Shown piece by piece: positions 1 to 7,049 of a stretch of 12,357 nt of DNA; the first letter of the stretch is position 1; every line of letters starts with the position of its first letter. Origin of the DNA: Fimivicinus intestinavium (GTDB lineage Bacteria > Bacillota > Clostridia > Oscillospirales > Acutalibacteraceae); NCBI GenBank assembly GCA_018715765.1, contig DVKY01000095.1, positions 1 through 12,357 of the forward strand, given 5' to 3'. The position numbers and the translations under genes were made by a program. A model generated the notes under the pieces. That model searched no databases. It saw only the letters and a program-made list of their open reading frames with translations, and had not been told where the DNA came from.

Positions 1-463
1 GAAATCGCGTTTGGAATAATTGGGCCGCACAGGTGCGAATAACCAAAGATAAAAGTTTAAAATATTCAAATTTTGAAAAATGAGCAGGGGGGCACCCCCC
101 TGCTATCCTTTGGGTTCCCCAAAGGATAATGAATCCTATCCGTTACCTTTAGGCAGGGTTCTGTGACGGCCCGCCCCTGAGGCGCGGGGCGGCATAGTCG
201 TGTGCCGATGTTCATAGGAGTGGGTATTGATGTGGATCGTTCGTGCCAGATAAATAACGAAACGTTAGATATTTGGCATACGAAATATAAATTTCGCAAT
301 ATCAAGGGGGAATGTCGTTTCATGCTTTTGCAAACGGTTCAAAAAAAGGGGGGGAGCCTCCCAAGTTAAAGTGCTGGATATGAAGCCGGTACGGCTGTAA
401 ACGTTCCCAATTCTGGCCGGATGGGTTCCGGCCGGGCCAAACACAAAAAAGGAGATACGAAGG
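1..463. other. Gene-free upstream region with several hairpins
   Basis: I find no convincing gene on either strand: the open frames here lack ribosome binding sites and recognisable protein character. The stretch is unusually rich in inverted repeats. There are two perfect tandem hairpins at 83-127, CCGCCCC pairing with GGGGCGG at 171-177/186-192, CGAAAT pairing with ATTTCG at 281-286/291-296, an AGCCG/CGGCT hairpin near 381-393, and GGCCGG/CCGGCC around 415-435 just before the ribosome binding site of the next gene. The 3' half probably serves as promoter and leader for that gene, but I cannot single out a credible -35/-10 pair. No known riboswitch could be assigned with confidence. Confidence 0.5.
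83..127. repeat. Two perfect tandem GC-rich hairpins
   Basis: AGCAGGGGGG (83-92) pairs with CCCCCCTGCT (95-104). Directly abutting it, ATCCTTTGGG (105-114) pairs with CCCAAAGGAT (118-127). Both stems are perfect 10-mers with very short loops. On the plus strand no T-tract follows. On the minus strand the first hairpin is followed by CATTTTTC, so this could terminate minus-strand transcription, or be an intergenic palindromic repeat unit of the kind scattered through some genomes. Its role is not known. Confidence 0.55.
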
Positions 464-3019
464 ATGAAAACATGTCGTAAAGCATTGAGCCTTGTGCTCT
501 GTCTGTGCATGATCTTCTCGGTGATGGCCGCTGGGCTGACCGCATTCGCGGCGGATAAAACGGCAGCGGTGACCGAGCTGGAGGAAAAAATCAACGCCTA
601 TTCAGGCAATATGGATACGGCTACGCCGTCGGATGAGGATCTCGCCGGCTATAACGAGCTGGTGGCGGCCTATCAGGCGCTCGATCAGGCTCAGGTGGAG
701 TCCATTGATCCCTTTTTGATGAGCAAGCTGTATCAGCTGGCTGTTGACCGTGGGTACAGAACCTCGACGGAGAGCAGCTCCACCAACAAGCGTAAGGACG
801 CGGGAGCAAAGGCGCTCGAGTGGCTTACTCCGAACCCCTCTTATTGGGCGGCGGCAAGGACGTTGGCTGAAACGCTTGCCGATAAGGAGAAAACCGTTGA
901 CGACAAGCTCACGGCCTTCCTGGCGGCGGATCTCAACACGCGCCTGTGGTCCGGCCTGTGGTATGCGTCTTATGAGTACTTTTATTATGACCTGACGGAT
1001 ACCCGTGCCGACGACGGCCTCAAAAAGCTCTTTGACGCCATTGTGGACGAGGAGGAAGCAGAGAACCCCTTTGAGATGGAGCGTCCGTCCTATCCCGGCT
1101 CCGTGCCGAAGCCGGAGAACTACCCGGGCGGCGAGAATGACCCGCAGTATATCGCTGATCTGGCAGCCTATTCGGAGAAGGATAAGGCCTATTCCGAGTA
1201 TTATGTAGCGGATTATCAATGGGATGCTGCCAACAACAAGGCCGCATTTGCACGTTTGGCCGAGAAGATGCCTGAGATCGCTTCCCTTTTGGAGATTGCT
1301 GACCAGATGGTCGCGGCAGTAGAGTTCTATCAGGAAGGCGGAGAGGAAACAGAGGCGATTGCGCAGGCTGAGGCTGTGCTTGCAGCTGTGGATACCCTGC
1401 CCATCTATGTGAAGCCCTTCATCACCGCCGGCACCTCGATTTATTGGGGGGCCTATCTGGTGGATAACGGCGACGGTACCTGGGATTATGAATATGAGAC
1501 CCTGGGAAAATATTATACAACCTGCACCGATATCACAAACCTGAAACTGGTGTATGAGTTCGTCGCAGTGCTTGACACCATTGAGACGCCCTATACCCGT
1601 GCGGATATTGAAAAGGCGAAGGAGGCTTACAACCAGCTTTCCTCCAGTCTGCGCAAGCTCATCCCCGCGGATGCACAGGCCAAATATGAGGCGATCATGG
1701 CCAGTATCGGCCCCGATGAGCCGAGCATGGAAATCCCGGATATCAGCGGCCTGAGTTCCACGTCCGTGAAGTATCCCACCCTGCTGAGCAAGTGGAGCGT
1801 CAAAAACTCTACGGCAAAGCTGGAGGAGATCCTCCTTTCCCTTGTGGATCTCCCGCAGCTGGTTCAGGGCCTGTATACTAACGCAACAGTTGCAACTGTG
1901 ATCCAGTTCCTGTATCCGACGCTGGGCGGCCTGAGCAGCCTGATTGCGGCAACGCCGGCTGATCTGGTTGGCGATCTGACAGAGGATAAGTTTGCCGGCG
2001 CCCGTGAAGCGATTGAAGCTGCGATGGCGACCGTGGGCGAAAATGGCGAGCCGGTTGGCGATACGCTGGAGGCCTGGCAGTATGTCGTGTTCGATAACGG
2101 CGACATGGGCTTCCAGGATGGCGACCGCGAGGGCTTTCTGGATGCGGTGTCTGCCCTGTTCCGCCCGCTTTCCATCCTGACCATGGCGGTCACACTGGAG
2201 AACAAGATCAATACCACCAACGGTACCTATACCTATGGCGCGTATGAGGATCTGGTGCCCGTGCTCGAAGCGCTTGGCCTGCGCGGTGTCCTCTCCTCCC
2301 ATGAATACACGCTGCAATATAATGCCGCGCCGTCGAATATGAAGATGGATGCCCGCATCCGCCCGATTCTGGTGCCAATCTTCAACCTGCTGGATGACCT
2401 TGCAGCCGACCCGATGAACACCCTGCTGAACCTGCTGCCGCGGCTTGGCATGCTTCTCAAGGATGACATGCTGGATACGCAAATTCAAAAGCTGGTTGAT
2501 AAGGTCGGCTTCATCACCCTGCCGGAGTTCAGCCTGAAAACGGGCGACCTCTTCGATATGATCGCCCCGATGCTCAGCAGCATTGAGCTGAAAGCCGCTG
2601 AGACGGACGCTGCCGGCAACGTGATTACGCCCGCCGTGACACTTTCTCTGAATTTGGATAAGGAGAATTTCATCCAGTTCATCAACGATGTCGCAGGCTG
2701 CGGTACCTATATGGTCAGCGAGAGTATTTCCCGCGAGAATGCCTACCGTGTGGATATCAAGCCCGATACGACGGACGTTTATGTCACGCTCTTCCGTTAT
2801 CTCTATACGGAGATCACCTCGGATGAGAACATGGCCTCCATCGTTGCGGCAATCGACGCAATGGATATGAACCCCTTCGTCTCGCTCATGATTAAGATGG
2901 TGCTTGCGTTGGTGGATAGCGTCTCCGCGAATGGCGCGCTGCGCACCGTGACGTATGCGCTGCCGGTGGTGAACCTGGTAGTGAAGGTTGTGCAGTTCTT
3001 CTCCAAGCTGTTTGCCTAA
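464..3019 (+). CDS. Large secreted helical protein of unknown function
   Basis: This 851-residue protein is not recognised as a named family. It starts at ATG 464 behind AAAAAAGGAG (445-454, spacing 9). A clear Sec signal peptide is visible: basic n-region MKTCRK, hydrophobic core residues 7-28, and an AFA|AD cleavage site after residue 29. There is no lipobox (Cys13 follows LVL), no LPXTG sorting signal and no S-layer repeat, so it is probably released or held non-covalently. The mature chain is acidic and helical. Residues about 35-95 and 365-412 share the pattern LD-I/T...AY-L-(6)-V/I......L seen in helical repeat modules of large clostridial surface proteins. Tyr- and Trp-rich segments (about 155-180, 325-350) interrupt the helices. 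The C-terminus (about 820-851) is hydrophobic or amphipathic and ends in FFSKLFA. It has its own terminator, so it is probably monocistronic and not part of the ATPase operon. Confidence 0.85.
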   Translation: MKTCRKALSLVLCLCMIFSVMAAGLTAFAADKTAAVTELEEKINAYSGNMDTATPSDEDLAGYNELVAAYQALDQAQVESIDPFLMSKLYQLAVDRGYRTSTESSSTNKRKDAGAKALEWLTPNPSYWAAARTLAETLADKEKTVDDKLTAFLAADLNTRLWSGLWYASYEYFYYDLTDTRADDGLKKLFDAIVDEEEAENPFEMERPSYPGSVPKPENYPGGENDPQYIADLAAYSEKDKAYSEYYVADYQWDAANNKAAFARLAEKMPEIASLLEIADQMVAAVEFYQEGGEETEAIAQAEAVLAAVDTLPIYVKPFITAGTSIYWGAYLVDNGDGTWDYEYETLGKYYTTCTDITNLKLVYEFVAVLDTIETPYTRADIEKAKEAYNQLSSSLRKLIPADAQAKYEAIMASIGPDEPSMEIPDISGLSSTSVKYPTLLSKWSVKNSTAKLEEILLSLVDLPQLVQGLYTNATVATVIQFLYPTLGGLSSLIAATPADLVGDLTEDKFAGAREAIEAAMATVGENGEPVGDTLEAWQYVVFDNGDMGFQDGDREGFLDAVSALFRPLSILTMAVTLENKINTTNGTYTYGAYEDLVPVLEALGLRGVLSSHEYTLQYNAAPSNMKMDARIRPILVPIFNLLDDLAADPMNTLLNLLPRLGMLLKDDMLDTQIQKLVDKVGFITLPEFSLKTGDLFDMIAPMLSSIELKAAETDAAGNVITPAVTLSLNLDKENFIQFINDVAGCGTYMVSESISRENAYRVDIKPDTTDVYVTLFRYLYTEITSDENMASIVAAIDAMDMNPFVSLMIKMVLALVDSVSANGALRTVTYALPVVNLVVKVVQFFSKLFA

Positions 3020-3078
3020 GCGGGCTTGCGGCGAGGGCTGAAGCCTTGCTGTAGCTTGATTTTTTCGTTCCATGCGGT

Positions 3079-3133
3079 CCTCTGCGCCGCCTATTGGAGA
3101 CTTTTCTCCATGCGGCGCAGAGGGCTTTGTTTT
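3079..3133 (+). terminator. Intrinsic terminator after the secreted-protein gene
   Basis: CCTCTGCGCCGC (3079-3090) pairs with GCGGCGCAGAGG (3112-3123). An inner GGAGA/TCTCC stem lies between them, and GCTTTGTTTT follows. The 12-bp GC-rich stem with T-rich tail is a classic Rho-independent terminator. It separates the secreted-protein gene from the ATPase operon. Confidence 0.88.
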
Positions 3134-3151
3134 ACAAATAAAATTGTAAAA
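3130..3151. repeat. AT-rich inverted repeat after the terminator
   Basis: TTTTACAA (3130-3137) pairs with TTGTAAAA (3144-3151) over a 6-nt loop. It overlaps the terminator tail. It may extend the terminator or be a protein-binding site for the downstream promoter; sequence alone does not decide. Confidence 0.4.
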
Positions 3152-3156
3152 TGCGG

Positions 3157-3189
3157 CGGGATATGTTGCGTTTTTGCATGATATTCCCG
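3157..3189. repeat. Imperfect inverted repeat upstream of the ATPase promoter
   Basis: CGGGATAT (3157-3164) faces ATATTCCCG (3181-3189), with an additional inner TTGC/GCA pairing and one bulged base. It lies about 35 bp upstream of the -35 region of the operon promoter. It has no T-tail on the plus strand, so it is a candidate operator rather than a terminator. Confidence 0.3.
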
Positions 3190-3222
3190 TAAAAAAACAG
3201 ATGATTGTTATGCTTTTTGCTG

Positions 3223-3250
3223 TTGCTTTTTGAGTCCAGAGTGTTATAAT
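3223..3250 (+). promoter_or_regulatory. Extended -10 promoter of the V-ATPase operon
   Basis: TATAAT at 3245-3250 is a perfect -10 box preceded by TG at 3242-3243 (TGNTATAAT, extended -10). A weak -35, TTGCTT at 3223-3228, lies 16 nt upstream. Predicted transcription start is near 3256-3258. It sits between a strong terminator and the first ATPase gene, the expected position for the housekeeping sigma promoter of the operon. Confidence 0.75.
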
Positions 3251-3258
3251 ATAGACCG

Positions 3259-3310
3259 TCACAGGGCGGACTTCTGATGGATCGTCCTGTGAAACTTTCA
3301 TTTTGTTTTG
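3259..3310 (+). promoter_or_regulatory. 5' leader hairpin with T-rich tail
   Basis: TCACAGGGCG (3259-3268) pairs with CGTCCTGTGA (3283-3292), a 10-bp stem with one G-U pair and a 14-nt loop. AACTTTCATTTTGTTTT follows it. The stem starts almost exactly at the predicted transcript 5' end. It could stabilise the message or act as an attenuator; the T tract is broken by other bases, so termination would be partial at most. Confidence 0.5.
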
Positions 3311-3328
3311 CCGGAAGGAGTGGCCGGT

Positions 3329-3640
3329 TTGGATAAGATGGTAGCTGCCATCATTGAGATGGATAAGCAGGCGCGCAAGCGCACCGAGGAGGCAGAAGAA
3401 TACCGGCGCAGAGAGCAGGAGCAGCTGCGGTTTAAAGAGCAGGAGCTGCTTTCCGCACGGTTGGAGCAAGCGCGTGATGAGATTGAAGCGCTGGCCCGCG
3501 AGGAGGAGCTGCAGGCAGAGAAAAAGCTGGAGGAGGCGAAGGCGCGCCATCTTGCCGCCTCTGAACGGATGGAGAGCTTGTATCGTGAAAAGAGCGCCCA
3601 GTGGGTGCGGGAGCTTGTGCGCCGCACGCTGGAGGCCTGA
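3329..3640 (+). CDS. V-type ATPase G/H-type peripheral stalk subunit
   Basis: The protein has 103 residues from a TTG start at 3329, chosen because AAGGAG (3315-3320) lies 8 nt upstream. An earlier in-frame TTG at 3308 would put the ribosome binding site inside the gene. The protein is almost one continuous coiled coil from residue 10 to 90, rich in Glu, Arg, Lys and Gln, with no membrane segment. Such proteins of about 100 residues at the head of V/A-ATPase operons (NtpF of E. hirae, AhaH of archaea) pair with subunit E to form the peripheral stalks that stop the A3B3 head from turning. Low-complexity coiled coils are poorly diagnostic, so the call rests mainly on length, composition and position as first gene of the operon. 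A hairpin with a T-rich tail follows it. Confidence 0.75.
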   Translation: MDKMVAAIIEMDKQARKRTEEAEEYRRREQEQLRFKEQELLSARLEQARDEIEALAREEELQAEKKLEEAKARHLAASERMESLYREKSAQWVRELVRRTLEA

Positions 3641-3864
3641 TGATATTGTAGTAGAGAAATGCAGTCCGCATGGCGGGCTGTATTTTCTTGGCTCAACGGA
3701 TGGAGATGCTTTGAAAGTTGGGCGCCGGTTCCCTGCAAAAAAGCCGCTTCCTAATATAGGAGGCGGGGGAGTCCCGCCCATGAATCCAGCGGGGTTCGCA
3801 CAACAACCGCGCCAGGCCCGTCGGGGATGGATTTGGCGGCGCGGGAAACGGGAGGGTCGCTATA
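3641..3864. other. 224-nt spacer between the stalk subunit and subunit C
   Basis: No gene is supported here. The spacer contains a terminator-like hairpin (3656-3687), a CCTA/TAGG mini-hairpin near 3750-3760, and GGCGGG/CCCGCC (3762-3767/3773-3778). It ends with the subunit C ribosome binding site GGAGGG (3851-3856). Confidence 0.5.
3656..3687 (+). terminator. Terminator-like hairpin inside the operon (H-C gap)
   Basis: CAGTCCGC (3662-3669) pairs with GCGGGCTG (3673-3680) over a 3-nt loop with one G-U pair. The stem can extend outward through GAAATG against TATTTT. A TATTTTCTT run follows. The geometry is that of an intrinsic terminator; being inside the operon it would be expected to reduce rather than abolish read-through into subunit C. 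Confidence 0.55.
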
Positions 3865-4914
3865 ATGCTCAAAACAGTGTCGTCGAATGCGATATTGGCG
3901 AAATCGCGTGCGATGTATGGCCGAAGGCTGACAGAGCGTAACTACACGGAGCTGCTCAATTGCCACAGCGTCAACGAAGTGGCCAACTATTTAAAAAACA
4001 GGACGGCCTATGCGGATATGTTTGAGGGCATGGCTGTGACGGATATCCACCGTGGGCAGCTGGAAACAATGCTGAAAAAACGGGTGTTTGATCAGTATGC
4101 CTCTCTGTGCCGGTATGAGATGTCAATCGGGCAGGATTTTTATCAATATTTTATTGTACGCAGCGATGTGGATCAGATCTTATCCTGCGCGCGTTTGCTC
4201 AGCACGGGGCACCCGGGAGATTATCTCTTTGCAATGCCCGCTTTTTTTAACCAACACACCAAGCTTGATTTGTTTGCTTTGGCGGCAGTTACCTCCTTTG
4301 ATGGCCTGCTTGCGGCGCTTCAGGGCACGCCGTATTATGATCTGATGCAGCTCTTTGCCCGCCAAAAGCTTACCGATATTAATTTCCTGGATATGGAGGC
4401 GGTTCTTCACCGCTATCTGTATGAACGGTTGGAAGAGCTGCTGGAAAAGGGTTTCAAGGGCAAGGCGCGCAAGGAAGTGATGCGCGCGGTGGGCCTGCAG
4501 TTGGATATGGAGGCGCTTGTTGATATTTACCGGCTCAAGCGGATGGGCCACGCCTCGCCGGAGCAGATTCGCCGGTTTGTGGTGCTTGGGCCTGCCAGTG
4601 AGCTGCGAAAGCGCCAGATTGACATGCTGATTGAAGCGCCCAGTGCAGCTGAAATGCGCAGGCTTCTGGAGGCTACGCGATACGGTCGGGATTTTTCCGG
4701 GGCGTTTTCCTATATTGAGGACGCTGCGCAGAAGCTGCAATACAGGCGATGCCTGAAGGATCTGCGCTTTTCTACCAATCCGAGCGTTGTAATGCTCAGC
4801 TTCATGTTCCTTGCGGAAAATGAAGTGAATAATATCACGCATATCGTCGAGGGCATCCGTTATCAGGTCCCTTCAGAGGAAATCAGCCGGATGCTCATCG
4901 GCGTGGGAGATTAG
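3865..4914 (+). CDS. ntpC: V-type ATPase subunit C (AC39/subunit d family)
   Basis: This 349-residue soluble protein is of the usual family length. It forms the funnel-shaped socket that sits on the proteolipid ring and grips the D/F shaft, passing torque to the membrane. It starts at ATG 3865 with GGAGGG 8 nt upstream. Family marks are the opening helix with SRAMYGRRL, the mid-protein LDMEALVDIYRLKR stretch (about residue 213 on) and the C-terminal LRFSTNPSVVMLSFMF...AENEVNNI..I..G block (about 300-335), the best conserved part of this family. There are no membrane spans. It lies upstream of subunit I, whereas in the E. hirae operon C lies between E and the F-type subunit. A 135-nt spacer with hairpins follows it. 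Confidence 0.92.
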   Translation: MLKTVSSNAILAKSRAMYGRRLTERNYTELLNCHSVNEVANYLKNRTAYADMFEGMAVTDIHRGQLETMLKKRVFDQYASLCRYEMSIGQDFYQYFIVRSDVDQILSCARLLSTGHPGDYLFAMPAFFNQHTKLDLFALAAVTSFDGLLAALQGTPYYDLMQLFARQKLTDINFLDMEAVLHRYLYERLEELLEKGFKGKARKEVMRAVGLQLDMEALVDIYRLKRMGHASPEQIRRFVVLGPASELRKRQIDMLIEAPSAAEMRRLLEATRYGRDFSGAFSYIEDAAQKLQYRRCLKDLRFSTNPSVVMLSFMFLAENEVNNITHIVEGIRYQVPSEEISRMLIGVGD

Positions 4915-4928
4915 GAGGGAAGGTAAAG

Positions 4929-4952
4929 GTTTGAAAATATCACTTTTCAAAC
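4929..4952. repeat. Perfect hairpin between subunits C and I
   Basis: GTTTGAAAA (4929-4937) pairs with TTTTCAAAC (4944-4952) over a 6-nt loop. It follows the stop of subunit C by 14 nt and lies just after a perfect Shine-Dalgarno sequence AGGAGGG (4913-4919). No T-run follows, so a role in RNA processing or translational control is more likely than termination. Confidence 0.5.
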
Positions 4953-4990
4953 GGGTGTGTTTCACCGCCGCCTCCGGGCGGAAAGGCGGG

Positions 4991-5020
4991 CCGGCGCGCT
5001 GCCGGAATGTCCGGCGCGCT
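4991..5020. repeat. 10-bp direct repeat CCGGCGCGCT upstream of subunit I
   Basis: CCGGCGCGCT occurs at 4991-5000 and again at 5011-5020, one period of 20 bp. The stretch around it is markedly GC-rich and can fold back on itself. It may only reflect local sequence simplicity. Confidence 0.45.
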
Positions 5021-5049
5021 CCGCTTCTGCGAAAGGAAGGGTCACAGAT

Positions 5050-6990
5050 ATGGCAATTGCGAATATGAAATTTGTCAAGGTGATCGGCTTGCTCAGCGAG
5101 TTGGATACATTCCTTGGCTCCTGTTGCGTGGATGGCACGTTCCAGCCGGAGCAGGCCATGCAGTATATGTCGGATTCCATGGGCTACTCCCAGCTGGTGG
5201 AGGAGAACCCGTACGCGCCCATGCTGCAAAAGATTGAGGAGCTGGCTTCATCCTCCGGCATTCACCTGCGTGAGGTGGAGCAGATCCCAAAGCCGGTTAC
5301 CAATGAAGAGACAGAGGCTTTCCTCCGTCAGCTTGGCGAGCGCATGAGCGAGCTGTATGATGAGCGGAAGGTGCTCAGCGATCAGCTTACAACCTGCCAA
5401 AACGCCAACGCGCAGTTCCAGCATTTCACGGGGCTGGATATCAATCTGGACGATTTGTTTTCCTGTGAGTTTATCAAGGTGCGATTTGGCCACATGCCAA
5501 AGGAATCGACGGAAAAGCTCATCGCTTATGCGGATAATCCTTACATGGTGTTCCTTCGATGCTCAAGCGACGCCAAGGAGGACTGGGGCGTGTATTTCGC
5601 CCCGCGTGAGCAGATTGAAGAAGTGGATCGTAATTTCGCCAGCCTCTATTTTGAGCGGCTGCGGATTCCTGGCGCTGTTGGTACGCCGGAGCACATCATC
5701 GCAGAGATCCAAAAGAACATGGATATGCTGAAGGATCAAATTGCGGCGTTGGATGCAAAGATTGCTTCCTATTGGAACGAAGAGGCCGATCACTGCAATC
5801 TGATTTATACGCATCTGAAGTGGTTCAGCGGCCTGTTTAACCTGCGCCGGTATGCCGCGCGCCATGGGGATTCGTTCTTTTACGTCGGCTGGATTCCGGA
5901 GGATGCGGTTAAATCTTTTGAAAAGCACGCCAAAAAACTGCGGAAGATCACCTACGAGATTAACGATACCGATGAGGTGGGCAAGACGGTTCCGCCCGTC
6001 AAGCTGAAAAACCCGCGGATCTTCCGCCCGTTTGAATACTTGGTGGGGATGTTTGGGCTGCCCTCCGGCAAGGATATCGACGTGACCGCTTTTGTCGCGA
6101 TCACCTACACGGTCATGTTCGGCATCATGTTCGGTGATTTTGGGCAGGGGATTGTGCTCGGCCTGGCAGGCCTTGCGATGTGGAAGCTTAAGGGGATGCA
6201 GATCGGCAAAATCCTGATTCCCTGCGGCGCCTCCGCCTGTGTGTTCGGCCTGGTATACGGCGAATGCTTCGGCTATGAGGATTGGTTCGATCCGCTTTAT
6301 CACGCGGTTGGCCTTTCGGGAAAGCCGGTCGATATCATGGATTCAATCACAGGGTTGCTTCTGGTTTCCATCGGCATTGGCGTTGTGCTTCTGACGGTCA
6401 CGATGCTGATTAATATTTATGGCTGCCTGCGGCATAAACGGTTTGGCGAGGCGTTATTCAGCCAGAGCGGTCTGACTGGGATCGTGCTGTATCTCTCCGG
6501 CGTGTGCTTCGTCTATAATTTCATGACGGAGAAAACCATCGTTCCCAATGGTGTGCTTGGCGCGCTCATCGGCGTATCCTGTGTAATCCTGTTTTTCAAG
6601 GAGATTCTCATTGGCCTGATCGATCATCATCCGGATTGGAAGCCGGAGAGTATCACTGATTATATCCTGGAAAATTTCTTTGAATTGTTTGAATACATCC
6701 TTTCTTTCTTTAGCAACACGATTTCTTTCTTACGAATCGGCGCGTTTGTTCTGGTGCATGCCGGCATGATGACCGCAGTGTTTGCCATCGCAGGGCTTAC
6801 GAGCAGCACGGTTGTCAACCTGATTGTTGTCGTGCTGGGCAATCTCTTTGTCATGTGCCTGGAGGCGCTGTTCACCTCCATTCAGGTGATGAGGCTTGAG
6901 TTCTATGAGCTCTTCAGCCGTTGCTATGCCGGCGAGGGCCGCTCGTTTGAGCCGGTTCGCCTGCACCATGTGACGGAGTCCGTTCAATGA
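5050..6990 (+). CDS. ntpI: V-type ATPase subunit I (membrane stator, a subunit)
   Basis: The 646-residue protein holds the ion half-channels beside the proteolipid ring. ATG 5050 is preferred because GGAAGGG (5035-5041) lies 8 nt upstream and the product begins MAIANMKFVKVIGL, the family's usual N-terminus. A GTG at 4957 would add 31 Arg-rich residues with no homology. Residues 1 to about 340 form the cytoplasmic arm, with a helical coiled-coil section (about 95-120 and 215-240). Residues about 350-630 carry roughly seven to eight membrane spans, starting with the VMFGIMFGDFGQG hairpin. Arg562 in SFLRIGAFVLVHAG corresponds to the channel arginine, and Arg615 in VMRLEFYELF to the second conserved arginine of this family. 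The usual E-I-D-P-T motif before the first span reads DIDVT here. Confidence 0.93.
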   Translation: MAIANMKFVKVIGLLSELDTFLGSCCVDGTFQPEQAMQYMSDSMGYSQLVEENPYAPMLQKIEELASSSGIHLREVEQIPKPVTNEETEAFLRQLGERMSELYDERKVLSDQLTTCQNANAQFQHFTGLDINLDDLFSCEFIKVRFGHMPKESTEKLIAYADNPYMVFLRCSSDAKEDWGVYFAPREQIEEVDRNFASLYFERLRIPGAVGTPEHIIAEIQKNMDMLKDQIAALDAKIASYWNEEADHCNLIYTHLKWFSGLFNLRRYAARHGDSFFYVGWIPEDAVKSFEKHAKKLRKITYEINDTDEVGKTVPPVKLKNPRIFRPFEYLVGMFGLPSGKDIDVTAFVAITYTVMFGIMFGDFGQGIVLGLAGLAMWKLKGMQIGKILIPCGASACVFGLVYGECFGYEDWFDPLYHAVGLSGKPVDIMDSITGLLLVSIGIGVVLLTVTMLINIYGCLRHKRFGEALFSQSGLTGIVLYLSGVCFVYNFMTEKTIVPNGVLGALIGVSCVILFFKEILIGLIDHHPDWKPESITDYILENFFELFEYILSFFSNTISFLRIGAFVLVHAGMMTAVFAIAGLTSSTVVNLIVVVLGNLFVMCLEALFTSIQVMRLEFYELFSRCYAGEGRSFEPVRLHHVTESVQ

Positions 6991-7049
6991 CGCGGGGCGT
7001 CAGTTGCAGATAAATTGAAAAAATACTTGCATTATTGGAGGTTATGATG
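6988..7049 (+). promoter_or_regulatory. AT-rich translation initiation region of subunit K
   Basis: TGACGC (6988-6993) pairs with GCGTCA (6997-7002), a hairpin that includes the stop of subunit I. A distinctly AT-rich stretch (about 7009-7036) follows, then GGAGG (7037-7041). ATG 7050 lies 8 nt further on, while ATG 7044 and 7047 are too close. AT-rich leaders ahead of c-subunit genes boost translation in other ATPase operons, which fits the high copy number of this subunit; here that is inference. Confidence 0.45.

Noticed and set aside
320..400. Riboswitch-like leader (GCAAACGGTT...AGCCGG resembling parts of a c-di-GMP-I aptamer)
   Set aside because: Only short words match. The conserved internal pairings and the tetraloop-receptor layout could not be traced, and AGCCG/CGGCT simply forms a small hairpin. 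A covariance-model search would settle it.
602..3781. Antisense open frame of 1059 codons opposite the secreted-protein gene
   Set aside because: It has no recognisable protein character and is explained by sense codon use that avoids TTA, CTA and TCA. The sense frame has a signal peptide and a good ribosome binding site.
3861..3866. TATAAT directly before the subunit C start
   Set aside because: Transcription would start within the gene, and no credible -35 is seen. It overlaps the ATG and is probably chance.
3354..3941. Plus-strand frame of 195 codons overlapping the stalk gene and subunit C start
   Set aside because: It is an Arg-rich out-of-frame product with no ribosome binding site, and it crosses two hairpins and the start of subunit C.
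4957..5049. Upstream GTG start extending subunit I by 31 residues
   Set aside because: It has no well-placed ribosome binding site, and the Arg-rich extension is not part of the family. ATG 5050 has a proper site and the family N-terminus.
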